Of a DNA stretch of 64,000 nt, positions 34,611 to 43,190 are shown piece by piece. The translations under genes were made by a program, and so were the position numbers. The notes below the pieces were generated by a model that did not search any database, was not told the DNA's origin, and saw nothing but the letters and a program-made list of their open reading frames with translations. Each line of letters starts with the position of its first letter. The first letter of the stretch is position 1. The stretch comes from Verrucosispora sp. NA02020 (GTDB taxonomy: Bacteria; Actinomycetota; Actinomycetes; Mycobacteriales; Micromonosporaceae), in the NCBI RefSeq assembly GCF_013364215.1, contig NZ_CP054923.1, positions 7,141,213 through 7,205,212 of the forward strand, written 5' to 3'.

Positions 34611-36215
34611 ATGCCCAGCAGCGCGGGTCCATCGATCGGCACGATCACCGAGGGAGGACGGGTGACCCAGGTCGGCGAGGGTCAGGACGCGGACGAGACC
34701 ACTCCGCCGGTCATGACCTTCGGTGCTCCGACAGCCGGTGAGATCCTCGCCGAGCGGTACGAACTGGTCGAGCACATCAACAACGACAGCGCGGGCCGAT
34801 TGGTCTGGCGCGGTGTCGACGTCGTGCTCCGCCGACCCGTCGCGGTCGTGATGCGCTACCCGGGTGGCGACTCCGCCACCGAGATGCTCCAGGCCGCGGT
34901 CGCCGCGAGCCGGGTCATCCACCCCAACCTGACCGGCGTCTACGACGCCATCGACGAGGCCGACCGGGCCTACGTCGTGCGCGAGTGGGTCGACGGGCGG
35001 TCCCTACGGGAACTGGTCGCGGACGGGCCGCTGGACGGCGCCCGGGCCACCGCCGTCGGCAGTGCGGTCGCCAGCGCGCTGGCCGCCGTGCACGCCACCG
35101 GCATGGTGCACGGCAACGTGCACCCCGGCACGGTGATGATCAGCGACGACGGCCGCGTGGTGCTGGCCGACGCGCGGACCGACGGTGACGACAGCCAGGA
35201 GAGTGACGTCCGGGCGGTCGGCGGAGTCCTCTACTACGCGCTGACCGGCTACTGGCCGCACAACGAGGCGCCGCTGCGCGGTGCCACCGCCGGGCACGGT
35301 CGAGCGGCCATCCCGGACGCGGTACGCGACGCCAACGGCGTGGTGGCGGCTCCCCGTCAGGTCCGGGCCGGGGTTCCGGCCTACCTCGACGACCTCACCA
35401 CGGACCTGCTCGACGGCGGGATCGCCCCGCCCTCCTCGGACGTGCTCGCCGCCGAACTGGCCCGACTCGACGTACCCGCCGACGACGACTACCTCGACAA
35501 CAGCGGCCCACTGCGCTTCGCCGGTGAGTCCGGTGACGAGCCCTCGCCGCTGGCCGCCGCCGGCGGCCGGAAGGTGGCGCTGGGCATCGCCGGTGTGCTG
35601 GTGGTGGCTCTGGTCGGCCTGCTCGTCGGCATCAGCGCCCTCGGCGGTGACGACGACAGCCCACAGACCGACCCGGTCGCCGCGCCCACGTCCAGCGCCG
35701 CGACGAGCGAGGAACCACCGCCGCCGGCCGCCGTGCAGGATCTCAAGATCAGCGCCGCCCGGATCATCGACCCGGACAGCAACGATCGCAGTGAGGTCCG
35801 TGACGCCGAGAAGGTCTTCGACGGCGACCGGGACCAGGGCTGGTCGACGGAGACCTACAACCGGAGCAACTTCGGCAACCTCAAGGAAGGCATGGGGGTC
35901 TGGGTCGACCTCGGCACCGAGCGGACCGTCAAGTCGGTGCAGGTCCACCTCTCCAGCACCGGCGCCTCCGCATCACTGCTCACCGGCACCGTCCAAGCCC
36001 CCTCGACCAGCGCGGGTGACCGCCAGATCGTGGACGCGTTCAAGAACGGCCCGATCGGGCAGCCCTTCGAGGAGCACGACGGCACCACGATGACCTTCAA
36101 CGGCTTCGACGCCGACCAGAAGTACCGCTACCTCATGTTCTGGATCACCGAACTGCCGCCGAACAACGGTGGCTTCAAGGTCGGCGTCCAGGAGATCACG
36201 GTCCAGGGGTCATGA
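34611..36215 (+). CDS. MviN-type pseudokinase with extracellular discoidin-like domain
   Basis: A 534-residue membrane protein. The N-terminal ~270 residues resemble a Ser/Thr kinase (AGEILAERYELVEHI, YVVREWVDGRSLRELV, ALAAVHATGMVHGNVHPGTVMISDDGRVVLADAR), but the glycine loop is missing, the VAIK lysine is not seen (RPVAVVMRY), HRD is HGN, and DFG is ADART, so catalysis is unlikely. One helix lies near 315-340 (VALGIAGVLVVALVGLLVGISAL). The outside domain (ISAARIIDPDSNDRSEVRDAEKVFDGDRDQGW) resembles discoidin/carbohydrate-binding folds. In mycobacteria this unit is fused to MviN and binds FhaA. ATG 34611 was chosen over GTG 34581 on spacing. Confidence 0.88.
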   Translation: MPSSAGPSIGTITEGGRVTQVGEGQDADETTPPVMTFGAPTAGEILAERYELVEHINNDSAGRLVWRGVDVVLRRPVAVVMRYPGGDSATEMLQAAVAASRVIHPNLTGVYDAIDEADRAYVVREWVDGRSLRELVADGPLDGARATAVGSAVASALAAVHATGMVHGNVHPGTVMISDDGRVVLADARTDGDDSQESDVRAVGGVLYYALTGYWPHNEAPLRGATAGHGRAAIPDAVRDANGVVAAPRQVRAGVPAYLDDLTTDLLDGGIAPPSSDVLAAELARLDVPADDDYLDNSGPLRFAGESGDEPSPLAAAGGRKVALGIAGVLVVALVGLLVGISALGGDDDSPQTDPVAAPTSSAATSEEPPPPAAVQDLKISAARIIDPDSNDRSEVRDAEKVFDGDRDQGWSTETYNRSNFGNLKEGMGVWVDLGTERTVKSVQVHLSSTGASASLLTGTVQAPSTSAGDRQIVDAFKNGPIGQPFEEHDGTTMTFNGFDADQKYRYLMFWITELPPNNGGFKVGVQEITVQGS

Positions 36216-36255
36216 GCTGGTCTCCACCGGAGCGGCACGTCCAGCGGACCCGGTG

Positions 36256-36984
36256 ATGGAGGTATCCGGCCGGGACGCTGCCGGCGTACCGCTGGACGGG
36301 GTGGTCAGCGACATCGACCTGCTCCGCGCCCACGCCGACGGTGACCGGGACGCGTTCGCCACGCTGTTCCTGCGGCACCGGGACCGGCTCTGGGCGGTCG
36401 CCCTGCGTACCCTCGGCGACCGTGAGGAGGCCGCCGACGCGCTCCAGGACGCGATGCTGTCGGCCCACCGGGCCGCGGCGCGGTTCCGGGGCGACGCCGC
36501 CGTCACCACCTGGTTGCACCGGATCGTGGTGAACGCCTGCCTCGACCGCATCCGTCGTCGGCAGGCCCACCCCACGGTGCCGCTACCCGACGGGACGCAC
36601 GACCCCGACACCGGCGGCGGCGCCGGTGGCCCCGAACCGACCGCACCGGTACGCGACCACGACACCGCGATGGTCGTCCGGGAAGCCCTGGCCACCCTCC
36701 CGACCGAGCAGCGGGCTGCCCTCGTCCTGGTGGATGTGCAGGGCTACCCGGTCGCGGAGGTCGCGCGGATCCTCGGCGTCGCCGAGGGCACCGTGAAGAG
36801 CCGGTGCGCCCGAGGTCGCGCCCGGTTGGCACTCCTGCTCGGGCACCTGCGGACCGGCAGCGAACCGGCTCCCGCCGGTGCCGGTGAGGTGCCGCGAATC
36901 ACCCGGGGGAACCCCGGAGCCCCGCACGGCGTCCGATCGAGGTCGGGACACCATCGTCCGGATGCCAACCAGGAGGAATCGTGA
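36256..36984 (+). CDS. sigM: ECF sigma factor SigM
   Basis: A 242-residue ECF sigma factor. Region 2 spans DRDAFATLFLRHRDRLWAVALRTLGDREEAADALQDAMLSAHRAAARFRGDAAVTTWLHRIVVNACLDRIRRRQ, and region 4 is LPTEQRAALVLVDVQGYPVAEVARILGVAEGTVKSRCARGRARLA. Its place after murJ and before the anti-sigma gene and trxBA matches M. tuberculosis SigM. The start could be ATG 36256 or GTG 36253; neither has a clear ribosome site. The stop overlaps the next GTG (GTGA). Mycobacterial SigM controls secreted proteins and wall-related genes late in growth; the targets here are unknown. Confidence 0.92.
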   Translation: MEVSGRDAAGVPLDGVVSDIDLLRAHADGDRDAFATLFLRHRDRLWAVALRTLGDREEAADALQDAMLSAHRAAARFRGDAAVTTWLHRIVVNACLDRIRRRQAHPTVPLPDGTHDPDTGGGAGGPEPTAPVRDHDTAMVVREALATLPTEQRAALVLVDVQGYPVAEVARILGVAEGTVKSRCARGRARLALLLGHLRTGSEPAPAGAGEVPRITRGNPGAPHGVRSRSGHHRPDANQEES

Positions 36985-38045
36985 GTGCCGGGGAGTTCAG
37001 CGGGGTCGACCTCGACCTGCTCGCCGATTACCTCGGCGGTGCGCTGGACGGCACCCCGCAGCAGGCCGAGGTCGCCCGCCTCGTCGATCAGGACCCGGAC
37101 TGGGCGCGGGCGCACGCCCGACTCGCCCCCGCCGTCGACGAGGTCCGGGACGAGTTGGTCGACTGGGGCGTGCCGGCGGTCGAGATGCCGCCTGCGGTCA
37201 GCGACCGGATCCTCGCCGCGCTGCGCGACGCCGACCTCCCGACCGCCGCGCTCTCGCTCGGCGTCCCCGAGGAGGACACCGACGACGCGGTGACCACGGA
37301 TGTCGACGACCACGCCTCGACGAAGCCCTCGCCGGTGCCGGCCCAGCCGGTCGGCGGCACCCGACGGCCCGGCGGCAGCCCACGGCCGGGCCAGGAACGC
37401 GGCGCACCGAGCCATCCGGGTCGGCGTAGGCGCCGCTGGGCCCGGCTGGCCGGACCGGTCGCGTTGGCCGCCGCAGCGGTGGTCGGCCTCGGTGCCCTGC
37501 AACTGTCCCGGCCCGATCAGGCCGGGGACTCGACGGCCGGCACGGCCCTGAGCGATCGCGGCACCAGCCCGGCCGCGCCGCAGGCGTACTCGGAGGACCC
37601 GGCCGGGCAGGCACCGGAGGCCGCGTCACCGGACCGTGGCGCCGCATCGGCCCCCACCCCGTTCCGGATCGGCAGTCCACCGGTCCGCAGCGGGGCCGAC
37701 TACACGCCGGAGAGCCTCACCGGGCCGACGGTGATGAATGGCCCCGGGGACGGCACGGAGCCCACGTACGGCACGGAGAGCGACAACCGGCTCGCCGTAC
37801 CCGGTGAACTCAGCCGGCTCGGCGACCAGGCGGCGTTGAGCGCCTGCCTGGCCGACATCGGGGTCGAGCACGGAGTCCAGCCGTTGGTCTTCGACGTCGT
37901 CGACTACGCCCGCTTCGGTGGGCTCCCGGCTCTGGTGGTGCGCTTCACCGACGCCGCCGGCGTGCAGTGGGCCTGGGTCAGCGGGCCGGAGTGCGGAATC
38001 CCAGGATCCGGCTCGGACACCCGCTACCGATCGCGGGTAGGGTGA
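36981..38045 (+). CDS. Membrane-anchored anti-sigma-type protein
   Basis: A 354-residue protein directly behind sigM, with GTG overlapping its stop. Residues 1-90 are helical and soluble (DLLADYLGGALDGTPQQAEVARLVDQDPDW), residues ~155-173 form one membrane helix (AGPVALAAAAVVGLGALQL), and the rest is an extracytoplasmic, Pro-rich then folded domain with two cysteines (ALSACLADIG, SGPECGIPG). No HxxxCxxC zinc-binding anti-sigma motif is visible. Position and topology match Rv3912/RsmA, the partner of SigM, so it probably holds SigM inactive at the membrane. Sequence alone does not prove binding. Confidence 0.75.
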   Translation: MSAGEFSGVDLDLLADYLGGALDGTPQQAEVARLVDQDPDWARAHARLAPAVDEVRDELVDWGVPAVEMPPAVSDRILAALRDADLPTAALSLGVPEEDTDDAVTTDVDDHASTKPSPVPAQPVGGTRRPGGSPRPGQERGAPSHPGRRRRRWARLAGPVALAAAAVVGLGALQLSRPDQAGDSTAGTALSDRGTSPAAPQAYSEDPAGQAPEAASPDRGAASAPTPFRIGSPPVRSGADYTPESLTGPTVMNGPGDGTEPTYGTESDNRLAVPGELSRLGDQAALSACLADIGVEHGVQPLVFDVVDYARFGGLPALVVRFTDAAGVQWAWVSGPECGIPGSGSDTRYRSRVG

Positions 38046-38103
38046 ATCGCGGCCACTGGACGTTTGGCCGACCAAGTGACGTGACCCACCGGATGACCGG
38101 CTC

Positions 38104-38131
38104 GGGAATCTCCGCTTCGTACGATGACGTT
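38104..38131 (+). promoter_or_regulatory. SigR/SigH-type promoter for trxB-trxA
   Basis: GGGAAT at 38104-38109 and GTT at 38129-38131 (CGTT from 38128) are 19 bases apart. The disulfide-stress sigma factors SigR of Streptomyces and SigH of Mycobacterium use GGAAT/C with GTT about 18-20 bases on, and trxBA is a classic target. It lies 83 bases upstream of the trxB start. Confidence 0.65.
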
Positions 38132-38213
38132 CTGCAGGTCAGATGCCGCCGCGTCGGCACTCGGTTCGGTATCGGCGGATGACGCCGGTGGCGACGCTCA
38201 ACACGATTGGGAG

Positions 38214-39170
38214 ATGGCAGTGGACGAGGTCCGCAACCTGATCATCATCGGCTCCGGGCCGGCCGGTTACACCGCAGCGGTCTACGCGGCACGGGCGAAC
38301 CTCAAGCCGCTGGTCATCGAGGGCGTACAGTCCGGCGGCGCGTTGATGACCACCACCGAGGTGGAGAACTTCCCCGGCTTCGCGGACGGCATTCTCGGTC
38401 CCGAGCTGATGGACAACATGCGCAAGCAGGCCGAGCGGTTCGGGGCCGAGTTCCTGACCGACGACGTCACCCGGGTCGAGCTGGCCGACACCGGCCAACC
38501 GGGCGCGGTGAGCACCGTCTGGATCGGTGAGAGCGCCTACCGCGCCTCGGCCGTCATCCTCGCCACCGGTTCCGCCTGGCGCCCGCTCGGCGTACCGGGT
38601 GAGCAGGAGTACCTGGGCCACGGCGTCTCGTCCTGCGCCACCTGTGACGGCTTCTTCTTCCGCAACCAGCACATCGTGGTCGTCGGTGGCGGCGACTCGG
38701 CGATGGAGGAGGCCAGCTTCCTGACCCGCTTCGCCGAGTCGGTCACCATCATCCACCGCCGCGACTCGTTCCGGGCCAGCAAGATCATGGCGGAGCGCGC
38801 GCTGGGCAACGACAAGATCAAGGTCGAGTGGAACACCGTGACCGAGGAGATCCTCGGCGCGGACGGCAAGGTCACCGGGGTACGGGTACGCAACGTGCAC
38901 ACCGGGGAGGCCAAGGTTCTCGACGTCACCGGCGTGTTCGTGGCGATCGGGCACGACCCGCGCAGCGAACTGTTCCGGGATCAGGTCGAGATGGACGACG
39001 AGGGCTACGTCAAGGTCCAGGCCCCCAGCACCCGGACCAGTCTCCCGGGCGTCTTCGCCGCCGGTGACCTGGTCGACCACACGTACCGGCAGGCCATCAC
39101 CGCAGCCGGCACCGGCTGCGCCGCCGCGCTCGACGCGGAACGCTTCATCGCCACGCTGCCCAAGGGCTGA
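38214..39170 (+). CDS. trxB: Thioredoxin reductase
   Basis: A 318-residue flavoprotein that uses NADPH to reduce thioredoxin. Visible are the FAD site [30 protein letters not shown], the redox CATC at residues 142-145 ([11 protein letters not shown]), the NADPH site [19 protein letters not shown] with [10 protein letters not shown], and the C-terminal FAD segment [36 protein letters not shown] 38214 follows GATTGGGAG and starts at the usual position. It is followed by trxA after 30 bases, and a SigR/SigH-type promoter lies upstream, which suggests disulfide-stress control. Confidence 0.97.
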   Translation: MAVDEVRNLIIIGSGPAGYTAAVYAARANLKPLVIEGVQSGGALMTTTEVENFPGFADGILGPELMDNMRKQAERFGAEFLTDDVTRVELADTGQPGAVSTVWIGESAYRASAVILATGSAWRPLGVPGEQEYLGHGVSSCATCDGFFFRNQHIVVVGGGDSAMEEASFLTRFAESVTIIHRRDSFRASKIMAERALGNDKIKVEWNTVTEEILGADGKVTGVRVRNVHTGEAKVLDVTGVFVAIGHDPRSELFRDQVEMDDEGYVKVQAPSTRTSLPGVFAAGDLVDHTYRQAITAAGTGCAAALDAERFIATLPKG

Positions 39171-39200
39171 ACAGACACATCCCGGAGGAAGGGTCACACA

Positions 39201-39524
39201 GTGGGAGCAACCAAGTCGGTTACCGACGCTAGTTTCGCCGCAGACGTACTCAAGTCCGACAAGCCGGTCCTGGTGGATTTCTGGGCCGAGTGGTGCGCAC
39301 CGTGCCGCAAGGTGTCGCCCTTGCTGGAGGAGATCGCGGGCGAGATGGGCGACCAGGTCAGCATCGTCAAGCTCAACATCGACGAGAACCCGGAGACCGC
39401 CCGCGCCTACCGGGTGATGTCGGTGCCGACGCTCACCGTCTTCAAGAACGGCGAGCCGGTGCAGTCGATCGCGGGCGCCAAGCCCAAGGGTGAGCTGGTC
39501 AAGCTGATCGAATCGGCGCTCTGA
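39201..39524 (+). CDS. trxA: Thioredoxin
   Basis: A 107-residue thioredoxin. FWAEWCAPCRKVSPLLEEIA holds the active site; the CAPC variant replaces the canonical CGPC, a common change in actinobacteria that alters redox potential modestly. The cis-proline loop is MSVPTLTVFKNGEPV. GTG 39201 follows AGGAAGG. It is cotranscribed with trxB and ends in a strong terminator, so the pair is one unit. Confidence 0.97.
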   Translation: MGATKSVTDASFAADVLKSDKPVLVDFWAEWCAPCRKVSPLLEEIAGEMGDQVSIVKLNIDENPETARAYRVMSVPTLTVFKNGEPVQSIAGAKPKGELVKLIESAL

Positions 39525-39540
39525 CCCCATACAGCGCGAT

Positions 39541-39587
39541 CGTCGACCCCGTCCCGGGACCTGCCCGGACGGGGTCGACGCGTTTTT
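39541..39587 (+). terminator. Rho-independent terminator after trxA
   Basis: CGTCGACCCCGTCC and GGACGGGGTCGACG form a perfect 14-bp stem with a 12-base loop, followed by CGTTTTT. It starts 16 bases after the trxA stop and is one of the few hairpins here with a T-tract. Confidence 0.9.
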
Positions 39588-39651
39588 CCCCGCCCGCACC
39601 CGCACCGAACGCCCAGCGCCTAACCTCGAACTCGGGGGCCGCCGGACGCCG

Positions 39652-40902
39652 GTGAGCAACCTGGGTCCCCGTCGCACTGCCACGCGTGCCGACACAGGGC
39701 CCGGTAAGCCACCGATCGTGCAGAGGGGGCCGAACGTGCGTCCGATCCGTCCCGGTGACCGGGGACCCGCCGTGATCGAGATCCGAGCAGTGCTGACCAG
39801 CCTCGACCTTCTCTCCAAGGCCACCGGTCCGTTCAGCGACGAGTTCGACGCCGCCACCGAGCGGGCCGTACGGGCCTTCCAGCAGTCCCGGGGGCTCAGC
39901 GTCGACGGCCGGGTCGGAGCCGAGACCTGGCGGGCACTCGACGCGGCCCGCTGGCGCCTCGGCGCCCGCACCCTCTACCACGCCGTTCCGGTGCCGCTCA
40001 CCGGCGAAGACGTCCGGTCGTTGCAGGAACGCCTGCTGGAGATGGGGTACGACACCGGCCGTGCCGACGCCATCTACGGGATCCGTACCTCGCGGGCGGT
40101 GGCCCAGTTCCAGCGCGAGATGGGGTTGGCACCGGACGGCACGTGCGGCCCACAGACGATGGACGCGCTGCGCCGGCTCGGCCGCAAGGTGGTCGGTGGT
40201 CGCCCGCAGTGGCTACGCGAATCCGACGCGATCCGACAGTCCGGGCCCACCCTGGTCGGTCGCACCGTGGTCATCGACCCTGGGCACGGCGGCACCGACC
40301 CGGGCGTGGTGGTGCCCGACGGCCCGCTGCGCTGGACCGAGGCGGACCTGGTGCACGACCTGGCCAGCCGGCTCGAAGGTCGACTCGCCGCGTCGGGCGT
40401 ACGCGTGCAGCTCACCCGGGGACCCGCGTCGGAGACCTGCCTGCCCGACATCGACCGGGCGCAACTGGCCAACTCGCTCGGTGCGGACGTGTTCGTCTCG
40501 CTGCACGTCGACGGGCACGCCAACCCGGAGGCCGAAGGCGTCGCCACCTACCACTACGGCACCGACAACGGGGTGACGTCGGCGACCGGCGAGCGGCTGG
40601 CCGGGCTGGTCCAGCGGGAGATCGTCGCGCGTACCGGGCTGCGGGACTGCCGTACCCACGCGAAGGCGTGGGACCTGCTGCGAATCACCCGGATGCCGGC
40701 GGTACGCGTCGAGGTCTGCTACCTCACCTCGCCGGCCGACCGGGCCCGGCTGATCGATCCCCGGTTCCGGGACCGGCTGGTCGAGGCGATCGTGGCGGCG
40801 GTGCAACGGATGTACCTGCCGATCGAGCGGGACGTGCCGACCGGCTCGATCGACGTCAGCGAGCTGCGGGCGGCGGTCGCCGCGGGCACCGTGGTCGACT
40901 GA
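39652..40902 (+). CDS. cwlM: Amidase-fold protein CwlM with two peptidoglycan-binding domains
   Basis: A 416-residue protein. Two PG_binding_1 domains lie at about 30-165 (AVRAFQQSRGLSVDGRVG, AVAQFQREMGLAPDGTCGPQT), then an Amidase_3 domain with DPGHGGTDPG near 208, TEADLVHDLA near 229, SLHVDGHANP near 284 and VRVEVCYLTS near 353. In M. tuberculosis, CwlM is cytoplasmic, acts as a PknB-controlled activator of MurA, and is not thought to be a working hydrolase. Here the four zinc and catalytic positions (H, E, H, E) look intact. No signal peptide is seen. GTG 39652 is uncertain; GTG 39736 has a better ribosome site (AGAGGGGG). Confidence 0.9.
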   Translation: MSNLGPRRTATRADTGPGKPPIVQRGPNVRPIRPGDRGPAVIEIRAVLTSLDLLSKATGPFSDEFDAATERAVRAFQQSRGLSVDGRVGAETWRALDAARWRLGARTLYHAVPVPLTGEDVRSLQERLLEMGYDTGRADAIYGIRTSRAVAQFQREMGLAPDGTCGPQTMDALRRLGRKVVGGRPQWLRESDAIRQSGPTLVGRTVVIDPGHGGTDPGVVVPDGPLRWTEADLVHDLASRLEGRLAASGVRVQLTRGPASETCLPDIDRAQLANSLGADVFVSLHVDGHANPEAEGVATYHYGTDNGVTSATGERLAGLVQREIVARTGLRDCRTHAKAWDLLRITRMPAVRVEVCYLTSPADRARLIDPRFRDRLVEAIVAAVQRMYLPIERDVPTGSIDVSELRAAVAAGTVVD

Positions 40903-40919
40903 GCGGCCGGGTGCGGCCG

Positions 40920-41585
40920 TCAGCCCGCCGTGGATCGGGTCGCCGGGGCGGGCCGGACCGGCCGCAGCAGCGACTCCGGGCTCATCGAGCCGAGCAGCTT
41001 CTCCAGCGCGTACTCGACGTCGGACTTCCAACTCAACGCCGTCCGCAGTTCCAGCCGCAGGCGCGGGTAACGGGGGTGCGGCCGCACGGTCTTGAACCCC
41101 ACCGAGAGGAAGAAGTCGGCGGGAGCGACACAGGCCCCCGCCGGATCGGCGGCGTCACCGAACTTGGCGTCACCGAACGCCTCGATCGCCTTGATGCCCC
41201 GCTTGGTCAGGTCGCGGGCGACCCCCTGCACCAGCATCCGGCCCAACCCGCCACCGGCGAACGCCGGCACCACGTTGGCGGTGGTCAGCAGCGCCGCGTC
41301 GGCCGACACGGGAGAGGTCGGGAAGGCCATCGAGCGCGGCACGTAGGCGGGCGGGGCGTACATGACGAAACCGGCGGGCATGCCGTCGACGTAGATCAGC
41401 TTGCCGCAGGAACCCCACTCCAGCAGGGTCTGCGAGACCCAGGCTTCCTTCTCCAACCCCGGGTCGCCGGCGGCGCAGGCGCGATCGGCGGAAACCGGAT
41501 CAAGCTCCCAGTAGACGCACTGCCGGCACGGACGGGGCAGGTCCTCCAGCGTGTCCAGGGTCAGACTGACCAGACGTCGCGACAT
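40920..41585 (-). CDS. GNAT-family N-acetyltransferase
   Basis: A 221-residue protein of the GNAT fold. The N-terminus has CRQCVYWELDP, with two cysteines near residue 21, and the core has GKLIYVDGMPAGFVMYAPP, NVVPAFAGGGLGRMLVQGVARDL (acetyl-CoA loop) and FFLSVGFKTVRPHPRYPRLRLEL. The position after cwlM and before parB matches Rv3916c of M. tuberculosis, so it belongs to the conserved block. The acceptor is unknown. Confidence 0.85.
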   Translation of the reverse strand: MSRRLVSLTLDTLEDLPRPCRQCVYWELDPVSADRACAAGDPGLEKEAWVSQTLLEWGSCGKLIYVDGMPAGFVMYAPPAYVPRSMAFPTSPVSADAALLTTANVVPAFAGGGLGRMLVQGVARDLTKRGIKAIEAFGDAKFGDAADPAGACVAPADFFLSVGFKTVRPHPRYPRLRLELRTALSWKSDVEYALEKLLGSMSPESLLRPVRPAPATRSTAG

Positions 41586-41876
41586 TGGCGCTTCCCCACA
41601 CTAGGCTCAGACTCGGGACCGGCCCGGACGGCACCGCCGCATCCCCTGCCCCCGACGAGCGATCGTACGCCGCCGATCGGCGACGCGGGAGGGGACGCGC
41701 AAATGCCCTCCTCAGGCACGGTCGACACCGGTCCGGCATGTGGACGCGCGTAATCGAGGGCGCTCGTGGCGGTGTATGGCAGCTACCATCGACACTCGGC
41801 GCGCCGTGTCGCCATGGTCGCCGGTGTCCTGGGTATCCCGGGACGGGAGCTGTCCGAGCAGCATCGAGGTGATGTC

Positions 41877-43190
41877 ATGACCGGCACGACACTCGACGAC
41901 TACACCGACCGGTACGCCCGCCGGGTGCGGGGCATGACCGCCTCGGAGATCCGCGCACTGTTCGCGGTCGCCAGCCGTCCGGAGGTGGTCTCGCTCGCCG
42001 GCGGCGCACCCTACATCGCCGCGCTCCCGCTGGACGCCGTCGGCGAGATGCTCGGCCGACTCGCCGCCGAGCACGGCACCACCAGCCTCCAGTACGGCAT
42101 CGGCCAGGGCACGCTGGAGTTGCGCGAACGGATCTGCGAGGTAATGGCCCTCTCCGGCATCGACGCCGCCTGCGGCGCCTCGCCCGAGGACGTGGTCGTG
42201 ACGGTCGGCGGCCAGCAGGCGCTCGACCTGGTGGCCCGGCTCTTCCTCGACCCGGGTGACGTGGTGCTCGCCGAGGGACCGACCTACGTCGGCGCGCTCG
42301 GAGTGTTCCAGGCCGCCCAGGCACAGGTCGTCCACGTCCCCATGGACGACGACGGCCTCATCCCCGAGGCGTTGGAGATCGCCATCGCCGAGCAGGCCCG
42401 GACCGGGCGGCGGGTCAAGTTCCTCTACACCATACCCACCTACCAGAACCCGGCCGGTGTGACGCTGAGCGAGGAACGCCGGGAGCGGGTCCTCGACATC
42501 TGCGAGCGCGCGGGCCTGCTCGTGATCGAGGACGACCCGTACGGCCAGCTGGGTTTCGAGAGCGAGGCGCCGGCACCGCTGCGCGCCCGCCGCCGGGACG
42601 GGGTCTTCTACCTCAGCACGTTCTCCAAGACGTTCGCCCCCGGGTTGCGGGTCGGGTGGATCCTCGCCCCGCACGCGGTCCGCGACAAGCTGGTCATCGC
42701 CAGCGAGGCGCAGATCCTCTGCCCCAGCGCGTACGCACAGGCCGCCGTCAGCACCTACCTGAGCACCATGCCGTGGCGGGAGCAGTTGAAGGTCTACCGG
42801 GAGGTCTACCGCGAACGGCGGGACGCGATGCTGACCGCCCTGGCGGACCTGATGCCGACCGGGACGAGCTGGACCGTTCCCGCCGGCGGTCTCTTCGTCT
42901 GGGCCACGCTGCCCGAGGGCCTGGACTCGAAGGCGATGATGCCCCGGGCCATCGCCGCCCGGGTGGCGTACGTGCCCGGCACCGGCTTCTACGCCGACGG
43001 CACCGGCAACGGTCACATGCGGCTCAACTTCTCGTTCCCGTCCCCGGAGCGGATCCGCGAGGGGGTCCGTCGACTGGCCAGCGTGATGGAGCAGGACATC
43101 GCCATGCGACGGGTGTTCGGGGCGGTCGGCGCGCCGGACGCGCGGCGAGGTCGGGCCGGCTCCGACACCCCGGGTCCCGACTTGGCATGA
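41877..43190 (+). CDS. PLP-dependent aminotransferase (fold type I, class I/II)
   Basis: A 437-residue protein like 2-aminoadipate/MocR-domain aminotransferases, without an HTH domain. Visible are VSLAGGAPYIAALPLDAVGEML, LQYGIGQGTLELRERI, VTVGGQQALDLVARLFLDPGD, YTIPTYQNPAGVTLSEERR, IEDDPYGQL, and the PLP lysine in YLSTFSKTFAPGLRVGW near residue 251, plus MRLNFSFPSPERI. ATG 41877 follows GAGGTGATG; the upstream frame to 41766 lacks similarity. Its stop overlaps the ligase gene as ATGA, which suggests they work together. The substrate is unknown. Confidence 0.88.
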   Translation: MTGTTLDDYTDRYARRVRGMTASEIRALFAVASRPEVVSLAGGAPYIAALPLDAVGEMLGRLAAEHGTTSLQYGIGQGTLELRERICEVMALSGIDAACGASPEDVVVTVGGQQALDLVARLFLDPGDVVLAEGPTYVGALGVFQAAQAQVVHVPMDDDGLIPEALEIAIAEQARTGRRVKFLYTIPTYQNPAGVTLSEERRERVLDICERAGLLVIEDDPYGQLGFESEAPAPLRARRRDGVFYLSTFSKTFAPGLRVGWILAPHAVRDKLVIASEAQILCPSAYAQAAVSTYLSTMPWREQLKVYREVYRERRDAMLTALADLMPTGTSWTVPAGGLFVWATLPEGLDSKAMMPRAIAARVAYVPGTGFYADGTGNGHMRLNFSFPSPERIREGVRRLASVMEQDIAMRRVFGAVGAPDARRGRAGSDTPGPDLA

